A stretch of DNA of 23,364 nt from contig CAISDR010000393.1 in NCBI GenBank assembly GCA_903884125.1, positions 1-23,364 on the forward strand. The letters are read 5' to 3'. Each line of letters starts with the position of its first letter. Within the stretch, counting starts at the first letter, position 1. Positions 7,263 to 16,072 of this stretch are shown piece after piece. Under the pieces are notes generated by a model, which had not been told where the DNA came from, ran no database searches, and saw nothing but the letters and a program-made list of their open reading frames with translations. The DNA comes from an uncultured bacterium (GTDB lineage: Bacteria > Pseudomonadota > Alphaproteobacteria > CAISDR01). Made by a program: the position numbers and the translations under genes.

Positions 7263-10200
7263 ATGTCGCGAATCGATTTGTCACCCCAGATCCCTGACCC
7301 CAAACCCGGTCAGGGCATGGGGCCCAATGCAGACCTGAACGGCGAAAGCGACGCCGACAGCCCGATTGTGCCCTTTCCGCTGGCGGAAATGCGTGGCCAG
7401 GACGCCAATGGCCTGAATTTTGACGCACGTCCTAATATCATGCCCAATACGCTGGACATGGTGTCGAACGATCCGGGGCGGGACCCCGAGCGGGCGCTGG
7501 CCGCCGCCGCCCGTGCCGCCGCCCGAGCGGCTGGCATTACCGACACGCCAGGCGAACTTGACCTGACTTCCGTCCCACGGCCATTCCCGTTTGGCCCGCT
7601 GGCCTTTGGCGCGGCCGTAATTATGTCCAGCCTTTGGTTGGGGGTGTGGAGCTGGGTAATTATTTCGCTGTTTGGCGTCGAAGGACTGAAATACCTGACA
7701 CCCGGCGAAATCGTTGCCTATGCAGTCGGGATCTTTTCCGGTGCAACCATCCCTTGGGTGCTGTTTTTCTATGCCCGACGCGGCGATCTGCTGCGTGAGA
7801 CCGCGGCCGACCTGATACGAGCCCTTCAGGCCCTGACCTATCCGGCCGAAGGTGCGGCGGGCCGGGTTGCTGCGATTACCGACAGTCTGCGGGCACAATC
7901 CGAAGCACTGGCATCCGCGTCAGAAGCCGCAGCCGCGCGACTTGCCATGATGGAGGCGACATTCGAGCGTCAGACACGTGCGCTGGGTCAGACCACCGAA
8001 CAGGCCCGTGAACGCACCCGCGACATGCGTCAGAGCCTTGAGGCTGAACGCGAGGCATTACGCGAAGTCGCTGACAGGCTGAGCGAGACGGCTGATCGCA
8101 CCAATCAGGTTGCCAGCAAACACCTGTCATCCCTGCGCGATGCCACTGAAGCAGCGACCGAGGCAACCGATGTTGCTGCCAGCAAACTGGATGCGCGCGC
8201 CCGCGCCCTGCTGGAAGGGCTGGTCGGTGTCATCGAAGAAACCCGCAAATCAGCGGCCGCCGCGCGCGAGGAGTCCGAACGGCTTGAAGGCGTGGCGCGC
8301 ACCGGTGCCGCACAGGCCATCGAAATTGCCTCGCGCTATAATGATGCCACTACTGTCCTGACCCAGGCAACAGAGACAGCCGGTGCGCGTGCCCAGCGTC
8401 TGTTTGATCTGCTGAGTCAGCAGGGCGATGCCATTTCCGGCTTATCCGCAGCGCTTGAGGCCGAAGTCGCTCGCGCCGGTCCGATGATCGACCACCTGGG
8501 CGCACGGGCGGCCGCCAGTGTGTCACGCGCTGTGGCCGATGCAGAGGCAACTATTCTTGGTGCCTCATCCGGCTTTGAGGCCGGGGCCGAACGCCTGCGG
8601 CGTGCAGCAGAACAGGCCGTTATTGATGCAACCCATGCCGGGACATCATTTGACCGGCAGACCCGCGAGTTGGAACGGGCCGCATCTGTTGCCACGGCGG
8701 CTTTGGAAAACGCGTCACATATTCTGGCAGATGGCACCCGAACACTGGGTGCGACCGCCAAAGAGGCAACCGGTGCCCTGAGCCAGACCGCAAATGAACT
8801 GGCCCGCCATGCCGCCGACCTGCGCGAGACAGTCGTTGTTGCAGCCGACCATGTGGGCGCCGCCGGATCAACACTTGGTCAGGCAGCGGATTCCTTTTCA
8901 CATGATGCCGAACAGGCCGCCGCTGCCATCCGCGACGCGGCACGGTCCGCCTCGCTGGAAGTGGTGGGCTTTGTTGATGACGCCCGATCATCCGCTCAGG
9001 CGATCGAGGCTGCTGCCAGAACACTGGCAGATGAACGCGAAAACCTGATGATCGGCAGCCAGGACGTCATCGTGCAACTGGGCGCGCAGGCCCAGTCCAT
9101 CGGCAACGAGGCAAACCGGCTGGTTGATACATCCATGGACGCGCTGGACCGGCTGGATCAGATCGACCAGAAGGCCAAGGCCCAGCGCGAGCATGTCGAG
9201 GCAGCGGTGGTCAAATCCGGCCAGCAGGGATTGATGCTGGCGCAGCTTTTGACCGAACGTGCGCATACAATCGACACGCTGACCGAAGCTGTCGCCAATC
9301 GTGCCCGTGAAATTGAACTGGGTCTGGACGCACATGCGCAGTCGATCCACCGCGCCATAGAGGAGGCCGGTTACCGCGCGGGTGTCACCGGTGAAGCATT
9401 CGAATCCGTCGTACGATCCGTTGTCATTTCCGCCGAAGAAGCGATGGCGCGCATTGCCCATGTGGGCCAGTCCATTGAAAAGGCGCTGGGTGGTGCAGAT
9501 ACAGTATCGGATCGCGCAACCCGCAGGCTTGACGATGTACGCAACGCGATCAGAGCTGCCGCCGGTGAGCTGGTTGAGATTTCAGCCGGTACCCATGAAC
9601 GCCTGACCGGGCTTGCTGAAAATGTGCGCCGCCATACCGAAGGATTTGCAGAAGCATCTGACCGCACTGCCGAGCGGATTTTTGGTGCATCCGACCGGAT
9701 GGCGTTCGAACTTGAAAATATTGAAGCCCGCGGACTTAAAGCTGTTGCCAACCTGACTGATGCAACAGATTCAGTTCTTGGCCGCGTGGCGGAAGTGGCC
9801 GCAAAAGTCACTGAAATCGGTCAGGCATCATCGGATACGCAAGATCGCCTGGCGCAGGTTGGCGAACGTGCGGCACGTACCAGCGATATGGTGGCCCAGG
9901 CTGGCGACATGGCGGCGAAAAAACTTGCCGATGCCACAGGTGCACTGGCACGTTCCGGCGACAGTGCCCTTCGTCTGCTGCTGGAAGCCAGCGACACAAT
10001 CGAAGGACGTTCGACCCGGCTGGGCGAAATCGGCCGGGCGGTTGCCGAAGAATTATTGCGTGCCATTGATCAGTTCGATGAAACAAACCGTGCGATGCGG
10101 GTTCATGCGGACAGTGCGGTCAACAAAATCGCCGACATGGGCGATGCGGTCGAGCGCGAGGCGGATGCACTGGGACTTGTGGCACAACGCGCCGCACAGG

Positions 10201-10913
10201 ATATGGAACGCCAGCGTCAGGCCTTGGCTGAACAGCGCGGCACAGTCGAACGCGAAGCCGAACTGGCCAATAACAGTCTGGAAGGGATGCGTGGCGCATT
10301 GAAAGCGGATGCGGAACATATCCGCACGGCTGCCGAGATCGCCGCGCAGGAACTGGACAGTGCCGGACGCGGCTTCCAATTGCGCGCCCGCGGTTTTGCC
10401 GATGCAGCAGATCAGGCCGCAGAACAGGTACGCGGGGCCAGCCGGGCATTGCAATCAGATGCCGACCGTCTGCTGGCACTGGCAGACCAGTTGCGTTCAC
10501 AGGCCATGGAACGTATCAGCGATGTCCGCAATCAGGAAAAAGACAGCTTTCTGCGGACATCGGCGCTGGTGGTCGAAGGATTGCAGTCATTGGCAATTGA
10601 TATTGACCGCGTGCTGGAACGCGATCTGCCCGAAGATTTGTGGAAGCGTTATGTATCGGGCGAGAAAGATGTCTTCCTGCGCAGACTGCTGACCATCAAG
10701 ACGCGCCTGCCCGAAGCCCCAATTCTGGAACGCTACAAGATTAACTCGGAATTCCGCCGTAACACGGATCGGTATCTCCAGCAGTTTGAAGAAACCGTCG
10801 GACGCGCACTGGATCTCGATCACGAAGGCGTGCTGGCCAAAACATTCCTGACATCTGAAACCGGCAAAGTTTATCTGTTGCTGGCAAAATCTGTGGGCCG
10901 GTTAAAGGGCTAA
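7263..10913 (+). CDS. Giant membrane-anchored coiled-coil protein, TipN-like in layout
   Basis: A 1216-residue protein with a proline-rich, probably disordered N-terminus (1-75) and an Ala/Arg stretch (76-92). Two membrane segments follow (about 111-137 and 150-170), with ARRGDLLRE after the second, so both ends are probably cytoplasmic. From about 200 to 1110 comes a huge helical region rich in Ala, Glu, Arg, Asp and Thr. I find one proline and no cysteine in it, as expected for a long coiled-coil rod. A more globular C-terminal region (about 1110-1216, LQSLAIDIDRVLERDLPEDL to the end) carries the few aromatic residues. The layout matches the Caulobacter polarity factor TipN (two N-terminal membrane segments, long coiled coil); similar large proteins occur in sphingomonads, often annotated only as hypothetical or ATPase, yet no ATP-binding motif is visible. 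AGAGGA at 7252-7257 supports the start. Function inferred, not shown. Confidence 0.85.
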   Translation: MSRIDLSPQIPDPKPGQGMGPNADLNGESDADSPIVPFPLAEMRGQDANGLNFDARPNIMPNTLDMVSNDPGRDPERALAAAARAAARAAGITDTPGELDLTSVPRPFPFGPLAFGAAVIMSSLWLGVWSWVIISLFGVEGLKYLTPGEIVAYAVGIFSGATIPWVLFFYARRGDLLRETAADLIRALQALTYPAEGAAGRVAAITDSLRAQSEALASASEAAAARLAMMEATFERQTRALGQTTEQARERTRDMRQSLEAEREALREVADRLSETADRTNQVASKHLSSLRDATEAATEATDVAASKLDARARALLEGLVGVIEETRKSAAAAREESERLEGVARTGAAQAIEIASRYNDATTVLTQATETAGARAQRLFDLLSQQGDAISGLSAALEAEVARAGPMIDHLGARAAASVSRAVADAEATILGASSGFEAGAERLRRAAEQAVIDATHAGTSFDRQTRELERAASVATAALENASHILADGTRTLGATAKEATGALSQTANELARHAADLRETVVVAADHVGAAGSTLGQAADSFSHDAEQAAAAIRDAARSASLEVVGFVDDARSSAQAIEAAARTLADERENLMIGSQDVIVQLGAQAQSIGNEANRLVDTSMDALDRLDQIDQKAKAQREHVEAAVVKSGQQGLMLAQLLTERAHTIDTLTEAVANRAREIELGLDAHAQSIHRAIEEAGYRAGVTGEAFESVVRSVVISAEEAMARIAHVGQSIEKALGGADTVSDRATRRLDDVRNAIRAAAGELVEISAGTHERLTGLAENVRRHTEGFAEASDRTAERIFGASDRMAFELENIEARGLKAVANLTDATDSVLGRVAEVAAKVTEIGQASSDTQDRLAQVGERAARTSDMVAQAGDMAAKKLADATGALARSGDSALRLLLEASDTIEGRSTRLGEIGRAVAEELLRAIDQFDETNRAMRVHADSAVNKIADMGDAVEREADALGLVAQRAAQDMERQRQALAEQRGTVEREAELANNSLEGMRGALKADAEHIRTAAEIAAQELDSAGRGFQLRARGFADAADQAAEQVRGASRALQSDADRLLALADQLRSQAMERISDVRNQEKDSFLRTSALVVEGLQSLAIDIDRVLERDLPEDLWKRYVSGEKDVFLRRLLTIKTRLPEAPILERYKINSEFRRNTDRYLQQFEETVGRALDLDHEGVLAKTFLTSETGKVYLLLAKSVGRLKG

Positions 10914-10972
10914 TAGTTCGGTGTTCGCTCCCCTTGCGATAGTCCTGCTCAGTCGAACAATGAATTTCTCGG

Positions 10973-11788
10973 TCAGTCGCCCTTGAAATTTGGTTTTCGC
11001 TTTTCAAGAAATGCGTTGAGACCTTCGCGGAAATCATTACTTTTTGCGGCTACGATATACTGATCACGATCCATGAAGCTGGTGGGCAGATGGTTAGCGT
11101 TCACCGACATATTTACAGCTTCTTTTGTCATGCGGATCGGTATTGGCGGCAGGTCCGATATTTTTTGAGCCCATGTTTTGGCGACCACCATCGCATTGCC
11201 CGGGGCCGTGATTTCATCGGCAAATCCCCAGTCCAGACAGGTTGCCGCATCCGCTGCCTCGCCAAACATAATGAACCGCTTGGCCCGCGATGGCCCAACA
11301 AGGCTTGCAATACGCGGGACGCTGCGCCAGCTCATATTAATCCCAAGCGGCACTTCTGGCAGTCGAAGATAGGCACCTTCGCCCATAATCCGAAAATCGC
11401 ATGCCAGCGCCAGCGCACAGCCGCCGCCAATACAATACCCTTCGATTGCAGCGATTGTTACTGCTTCAATATCCTCCCAGGCCTTGCACATGTCCGGTCC
11501 GATCATCAGGGCTTCGCGCATTTCAAGGATTGTTGGTGATGCCACCCTTTCCTTGATCCCGCCCAGATCAGCGCCTGCTGAAAAGATAGTGGGCCCGCCG
11601 GTCAGAATAATCGCGCGAATATCGCTGCGCAGTCGAAACGCGCAACCCAGATCGATCAGTTCCTGCATCAGCCCCGTGTTTAGTGCGTTGCGCGCATCCG
11701 GGCGATGCAAAGTAACCTCCGCCACAAATTCGCTGCGAGAGACCTTGAGGTATTCGAAAGATTTCCCAAAGGGGTCCAGTCCACTCAT
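10973..11788 (-). CDS. Enoyl-CoA hydratase/isomerase family protein (crotonase)
   Basis: A 271-residue crotonase. HRPDARNALNTGLMQEL opens the fold, TIFSAGADLGG supplies the first oxyanion-hole strand, and GYCIGGGCALALACDFRI with YLRLPEVPLGINMSW holds the second part of the active site. The second catalytic glutamate (LPEVPLG) is kept, while the first is alanine (GGGCALAL, where mitochondrial hydratase has GGGCELAM). The reaction is therefore uncertain: hydration, isomerisation or another acyl-CoA reaction. It is clearly different from LiuC at 4689. GAGG about 8 nt upstream supports the ATG at 11788. It lies 69 bp downstream of ogt on the same strand, so it may be read from the transporter operon or alone. 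It converges with the TipN-like gene; the 59 bp between them contain no clear terminator. Confidence 0.85.
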   Translation of the reverse strand: MSGLDPFGKSFEYLKVSRSEFVAEVTLHRPDARNALNTGLMQELIDLGCAFRLRSDIRAIILTGGPTIFSAGADLGGIKERVASPTILEMREALMIGPDMCKAWEDIEAVTIAAIEGYCIGGGCALALACDFRIMGEGAYLRLPEVPLGINMSWRSVPRIASLVGPSRAKRFIMFGEAADAATCLDWGFADEITAPGNAMVVAKTWAQKISDLPPIPIRMTKEAVNMSVNANHLPTSFMDRDQYIVAAKSNDFREGLNAFLEKRKPNFKGD

Positions 11789-11857
11789 GAAAGCGCCTCA
11801 ATTAATTCCCATATCCTGATGACGGAATGGAATCCGGGTTTGCTGCCACATCATTTG

Positions 11858-12364
11858 CTATAGATATTTCCGCTCATGCGCCAGCAGCCATTCCTTGCGC
11901 CAGAGGCCACCGCCGTACCCGGTCAATTGGCCAGATGCGCCAATTACGCGATGACATGGCAGGATGATTGCAATCGGGTTCGCGCCATTGGCGGCACCCA
12001 CTGCGCGCACAGCCTTTGGCCGTCCGATCCTCTCCGCCAACTGGCCATAACTGATCGTCTCGCCTGCTGGAATTTCTCTTAGCGCCTGCCAGACCTGATT
12101 TTGGAAAACACTACCGGCGGTTTTCCAGCTTAATCCCAAAATTGCATCGATCTGGCCAGCGAAATAGGAGTCCAATGCGCGGCTAATATTTTTCGGCACC
12201 GGCGCGATCTTCAAATGGACACCGCCATAATAAAGTCGCAGCAGTCGATGCAGACGTTCTTCATAGTCATGGAAATCCAGCGCGCACACCAAACCATTAT
12301 CATCGGTAATAATCAGCAGTTCACCTGTTGGACCAGCCAGACGTCCAAGCTGAAAACTGACCAT
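11858..12364 (-). CDS. ogt: Methylated-DNA--protein-cysteine S-methyltransferase (O6-alkylguanine repair)
   Basis: A 168-residue suicide DNA repair protein. The C-terminal domain has FQNQVWQALREIPAGETISY, the helix-turn-helix region ERIGRPKAVRAVGAANGANP and the active site LPCHRVIG with Cys137 as methyl acceptor. LTGYGGGLWRKEWLLAHE closes the domain. It moves methyl groups from O6-methylguanine or O4-methylthymine in DNA to itself. It has no AraC-type Ada domain, hence Ogt-type rather than Ada. The ATG at 12364 lies 6 bp after the lipoprotein gene, so it is probably in the transporter operon; AGG 5 nt upstream may serve as ribosome site. Nothing in its sequence ties it to transport. Confidence 0.93.
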   Translation of the reverse strand: MVSFQLGRLAGPTGELLIITDDNGLVCALDFHDYEERLHRLLRLYYGGVHLKIAPVPKNISRALDSYFAGQIDAILGLSWKTAGSVFQNQVWQALREIPAGETISYGQLAERIGRPKAVRAVGAANGANPIAIILPCHRVIGASGQLTGYGGGLWRKEWLLAHERKYL

Positions 12365-12370
12365 GGAAAC

Positions 12371-12994
12371 CTACCGCGTTTCCAGTGCCTGCAACACAAA
12401 CACTGATGCCTGGGCAAGGATCGTCGACATCGCAGATTCAAATGCAGCCACAACACTTTCGACATCGCTGCCGGCGGCCTGCGCATTCTGACTGAACCGC
12501 TGAGCCCTGATCAATCGACCACCCGGCTGCGTGATCAGGCGCAGGTTCAGGGCGATGGATACTTCCGGACGTGATGTACCATGGGCCTCGAACCGGTCCA
12601 GTTCGCCCATTAACGCCACATCAGCGGTCATCCCGCCGGGGCGTCCCAGCGCGGGCAGCCGTCCGGTGTTCTGCAAAGTTGCCAATAACAGACTTTGCAC
12701 CACGGACGGGGCACGATCGGACCACTTGGCATCAGCATAATAGTCGATGCGCCGATCAGTGGGCATTAACGCTATGCGGTCGGTGTCCAGATCCCGGTCG
12801 GCCACGGGTTCAGCAATGGTCACCTGTACATTCAAAACACGTCCGCCTTTGGCGGATGAAACAGGGACAGCATTACGCAAATTATACAAAGCAGCACCCG
12901 GTCCCTTGCCCGGCAGATCAACCAGTGACCCGCATCCGGACAAAAACGGTGTCAGGGCCAGACCGGCCAATATACGGCGTCGCGAGCTGATCAT
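12371..12994 (-). CDS. ABC transporter auxiliary lipoprotein (PqiC/LinN-like, ABC_trans_aux family)
   Basis: A 207-residue lipoprotein. MISSRRRILAGLALTPFLSGC is a lipoprotein signal peptide with lipobox LSGC and Cys21 as the lipidated residue; Gly22 and Ser23 after it do not suggest inner-membrane retention. The mature part (PVSSAKGGRVLNVQVTIAEP, LDTDRIAL, RIDYYADAKWSDRAPSVVQS) fits the COG3218 family, outer-membrane partners of MCE-type transporters such as PqiC, MlaE-system auxiliaries and LinN. It probably receives or passes lipids or hydrophobic molecules at the outer membrane. Its ATG overlaps the stop of the MCE gene by 4 bases (ATGA), indicating translational coupling. Placement directly after permease, ATPase and MCE genes confirms the role. 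Confidence 0.87.
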   Translation of the reverse strand: MISSRRRILAGLALTPFLSGCGSLVDLPGKGPGAALYNLRNAVPVSSAKGGRVLNVQVTIAEPVADRDLDTDRIALMPTDRRIDYYADAKWSDRAPSVVQSLLLATLQNTGRLPALGRPGGMTADVALMGELDRFEAHGTSRPEVSIALNLRLITQPGGRLIRAQRFSQNAQAAGSDVESVVAAFESAMSTILAQASVFVLQALETR

Positions 12995-13956
12995 TTTGGT
13001 TGATATCCGTTTTTGCTTTCGCCCAACAAAAATCTGGCCGGGTCGCTTTCAAACCGCCGCAACACACGGTCCAGCGTCTGGCTAAGCTGCCTTAAATCCT
13101 GTGCCGCAGCGGTAAATTGGGGCAGGCCATGATTGGCAAAGGCTTCAACACCAGGCGCTGCGGACTGCGCCATCTGATCAAGTCCAGCCGTCAGGCTTTC
13201 AACATTTTTCATGGCAGCGCGGGTCTGTTGCAACAGCGGGCGCAGATCTTTCTGAACCGCTTCGTCCGATTGGGACACCAGCGATTCCAGGCGGTCGGAA
13301 AGCTTCACAAATTTCGCGCCTACCGCCTTGAATTCGGCCGCTGCATCGGCGGAATTTGACACCAGACGTCCAACATCGGATTTTGGATCGACCAGCGAAT
13401 TGGACAGTACAGCAACATTATGCAGTGTCTGACGTACACTGTCGCGGTTTTCATCCGACAGCATCATGTTCAGACGCGCCAGCACATCCGTTGCCTTGGT
13501 CAGAAGACCCGGCACGCCCTGGATGAGTTCATCAAGTGTTGAACGTTTGGAACGGATGACCGGATAGTCTTCCCCCGGCATCAAGGGCAATGCCGCGCTG
13601 TCGGGTGCACCACCCGACAATTGAATGGCTGCGACACCGGTCAGCCCCTGAAGCTCCAGACTGGCCACGGTATCTTCACCAATGGGTGTTGAGCTATCGA
13701 CCTCGACACGCACCCGCACGCGGCCCGGATCACGCGGTGCCAGCCGCAATGAGCGCACCTCACCAACCCTGATTCCGTTATACAGCACGTCACCGCCGGT
13801 CTTGACGCCTGCGACCGAGCCCGCAAAATAAATGTCATAAGTGGCATAGCGGGTATCAAAGGAATTTTTCGCCAGCCAGACAGCGAAAACAAATGCACCG
13901 ATCAACGCTGCCAGCGTGAATGTGCCCACCACCAGGTAATTTGCCCGCGTTTCCAT
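12991..13956 (-). CDS. MlaD-type MCE domain protein (periplasmic substrate-binding subunit)
   Basis: A protein of 321 residues with a single N-terminal membrane anchor (about 7-28, YLVVGTFTLAALIGAFVFAV) and one MCE domain (about 38-115). The domain includes YFAGSVAGVKTGGDVLYNGI and GLTGVAAIQLSGG. A helical C-terminal region (about 140-320) follows, as in LinM- and MlaD-type proteins that form hexameric rings on the permease. It should carry phospholipids or other hydrophobic molecules through the periplasm. The longer helical tail separates it from short E. coli MlaD and is closer to the LinM/PqiB style with one MCE domain. AAGGA 9 nt before the ATG supports the start. It lies 34 bp after the ATPase gene and overlaps the lipoprotein gene. 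Confidence 0.9.
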   Translation of the reverse strand: METRANYLVVGTFTLAALIGAFVFAVWLAKNSFDTRYATYDIYFAGSVAGVKTGGDVLYNGIRVGEVRSLRLAPRDPGRVRVRVEVDSSTPIGEDTVASLELQGLTGVAAIQLSGGAPDSAALPLMPGEDYPVIRSKRSTLDELIQGVPGLLTKATDVLARLNMMLSDENRDSVRQTLHNVAVLSNSLVDPKSDVGRLVSNSADAAAEFKAVGAKFVKLSDRLESLVSQSDEAVQKDLRPLLQQTRAAMKNVESLTAGLDQMAQSAAPGVEAFANHGLPQFTAAAQDLRQLSQTLDRVLRRFESDPARFLLGESKNGYQPK

Positions 13957-13990
13957 CAGGTAAGTTCCTTGGGGCGTTGATCAAAGGCTG

Positions 13991-14782
13991 TCATGCAGCC
14001 CCCGCATGGGAAAGGGCAGCCACCCTGCCGCGAGGTCCGGAAAAATAGCTCTGTATCCAGGGATGCGGATCATTGACCAGTTCTTTCAAGGGCAGGCACC
14101 GGATCACACGTCGTTCGGCCAGAACCGCCACCCGATGCGTAATCGCATGCAGCGTATCCAAATCATGGGTGACAAGAAAGACCGTCAGTCCAAGCGTCGT
14201 ATTCAGGCTTTTGATCAGTTCATCAAAGGCAGCAGCGCCAATGGGATCAAGTCCAGCAGTCGGTTCATCGAGAAAAAGAATTTCCGGGTCAAGGGCCAGT
14301 GCACGCGCAAGACCGGCCCGCTTTCGCATGCCGCCGGAAAGTTCGGAAGGAAATTTGCGACCCGAATCCGGTGGCAGCCCGACCATGGCAATTTTCAGCG
14401 CGGCTATTTCGCGACGCAAACGCGGACCAAGATCGGTCTGCTCTTTCAATACCAGGTCAACATTCTGAGCAACGGTCAGCGATGAAAACAACGCCCCGTC
14501 CTGAAACAGCACGCCCCATCGCCGCTCCAGCGCGCGCATATCGCGATCACTGGCACCAATAAGGTTTGTATCCAGAATCCGGATCTGGCCTTTGGCGGGT
14601 CGGTTCAGACCGATCAGTGTTCGAAGCAGAACCGACTTGCCCGTTCCCGATCCGCCGACCACCCCCAGCACCTCGCCCCGGATCACATCAAGATCAAGAT
14701 TTTCATGTACTACTTGTGCGCCAAACCGGTTGGTCAGTCCGCGCACGCAAATGGCAATCGTCGGGTTGGCGCTCGTCATCAT
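13991..14782 (-). CDS. MlaF-type ABC transporter ATP-binding protein
   Basis: A cytoplasmic ABC ATPase of 263 residues. Walker A is GGSGTGKS (43-50), the Q-loop lies in LFQDGALFSSLTV, and the signature LSGGMRKRAGLARAL starts at 148. LSGGM with RKR is typical of the Mla/Mkl ATPases. Walker B is ILFLDEPTAGLDP (168-180) and the switch histidine is His206 (VTHD). It powers the permease encoded just upstream. An in-frame ATG at 14848 would overlap the permease gene by about 60 bases; the ATG pair at 14782/14779, following GGGG and leaving a 7-bp gap, is preferred. The stop is followed after 34 bp by the MCE gene. LinL of Sphingobium is the closest functional parallel I know. Confidence 0.92.
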   Translation of the reverse strand: MMTSANPTIAICVRGLTNRFGAQVVHENLDLDVIRGEVLGVVGGSGTGKSVLLRTLIGLNRPAKGQIRILDTNLIGASDRDMRALERRWGVLFQDGALFSSLTVAQNVDLVLKEQTDLGPRLRREIAALKIAMVGLPPDSGRKFPSELSGGMRKRAGLARALALDPEILFLDEPTAGLDPIGAAAFDELIKSLNTTLGLTVFLVTHDLDTLHAITHRVAVLAERRVIRCLPLKELVNDPHPWIQSYFSGPRGRVAALSHAGAA

Positions 14783-14789
14783 TACCCCG

Positions 14790-15947
14790 TCAGTAGTTGA
14801 TGGTGGCAAAGAAGATGGAAAAGATCGCGTCCAGTACAATGACGACAAAGATGGATTCGACCACCGAAACAGTGGTCAGGCGCCCGACCGATTCCGCACT
14901 GCCTTCAACTTCGAAACCCTCAAAACAGCCGATTGTTGCAATTGCCAATGCAAAGAAGGGGGCCTTGATGATACCCACCAGAAAATGATTGATCCGTACG
15001 GCTTCATTCAAACGGACCATAAATGATACAGGTGATATATCCAGCACCGACCAGCACATGATCATGCCGCCCAATAAACCTGCAATCGCCGCAAACACCG
15101 CCAGCATGGGTAGCGTAAATAAGAGCGCCAGCGCACGTGGCACCACCAGCACCTCGACCGGATTTAGTCCCAGCGCCCGCAGCGCATCAACCTCTTCGCG
15201 TAGCTTCATTGACCCGATCGCCGCAGTGAACGCACTACCTGACCGGCCAGCAACCAGAATTGCCGTCATCAGAATGCCGATTTCACGCAAAACCGACAGG
15301 GCGATCAGATTGACCGTAAATACTTCTGCGCCAAATCGCTGAAGCTGGCTTGCCCCCTGATAGGCCAGTACGACACCAATCAGAAATGACATCAGACCGA
15401 CAATGGGCACTGCATCGACCCCGACAGCTTTCATGTGAAAGACCATTGATGTCACACGCCAATGTTTGGGACGCGAAATCAGGCTGGCTATGGTGACCAG
15501 CAGCAGTCCAAAAAAACTCAACATCCGTGAAATGCGCGCGCCAAGAGAAATCGTATAGCGGCCCAACCCCAAAAGCAGCGCAATAAAACCGGGGACCGGA
15601 CGCGGTATGGGCAGTGGTGGACGCAAAGTTGCCAGCACCTGATTTAGCAGCTCCTGACATTCAGGCATACTGGCACCGATTTCGACGGGCCGACGCGCTC
15701 TTTCGCCATCCCGTTTCATCCGGGCGATCATCCATGCACCAGCTGAATCCATGCGTGCAATACCCGACGGATCAACCCGTAACGGCTTGGTTCCCTGTCG
15801 TGCAATATTTGCCAGTTGATCATCCACTGCACCAACCGAGCCGATCACCCAATCCCCGGACAGCACGAGTACATCTTGCTCCGGGCTGGAATTGAGATCC
15901 AGATAGGCTAGGCGCACTGGTTCGGTCTGGATCGGGAGGTTGATCAT
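14790..15947 (-). CDS. MlaE-type ABC permease with N-terminal STAS domain
   Basis: A 385-residue fusion protein. Residues about 10-110 form a STAS domain with GIARMDSAGAWMIARM; the DSAG loop (67-70) corresponds to the site that is Ser or Thr in MlaB/SpoIIAA proteins. Residues about 140-383 form the MlaE permease with several membrane segments. Typical blocks include LREIGILMTAILVAGRSGSA, EVDALRALGLNPVEVLVVPR and GCFEGFEVEGSAESVGRLTT. The fused STAS domain probably replaces the separate MlaB subunit. The ATG at 15947 begins the domain cleanly; an upstream ATG at 16040 would add 31 unlikely basic residues. It is the first gene of the operon and diverges from the dehydrogenase at 16073. In the 125 bp between them I see no convincing promoter for this gene. 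Confidence 0.9.
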   Translation of the reverse strand: MINLPIQTEPVRLAYLDLNSSPEQDVLVLSGDWVIGSVGAVDDQLANIARQGTKPLRVDPSGIARMDSAGAWMIARMKRDGERARRPVEIGASMPECQELLNQVLATLRPPLPIPRPVPGFIALLLGLGRYTISLGARISRMLSFFGLLLVTIASLISRPKHWRVTSMVFHMKAVGVDAVPIVGLMSFLIGVVLAYQGASQLQRFGAEVFTVNLIALSVLREIGILMTAILVAGRSGSAFTAAIGSMKLREEVDALRALGLNPVEVLVVPRALALLFTLPMLAVFAAIAGLLGGMIMCWSVLDISPVSFMVRLNEAVRINHFLVGIIKAPFFALAIATIGCFEGFEVEGSAESVGRLTTVSVVESIFVVIVLDAIFSIFFATINY

Positions 15948-16072
15948 AGCGCCAGTCTGGCGGCCAAACGGAGATTGTTCAAGCGCGCGCTGGCGACCAT
16001 GAACCTGCTGATGCGCACTTGGCAGGAACCGACGGCCCACGTAAGGTGCCCCGGTAAAACTGGGAGGTCAGG

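Noticed and set aside
10914..10972. Terminator between the TipN-like gene and the crotonase
   Set aside because: Only a short GTTCG/CGAAC match with a loop of more than 30 nt is seen, and there is no T-run.
14790..16040. Longer permease starting at 16040
   Set aside because: The 31 extra residues are basic and unlike the family, and they would fill almost all of the intergenic region shared with the divergent dehydrogenase gene.
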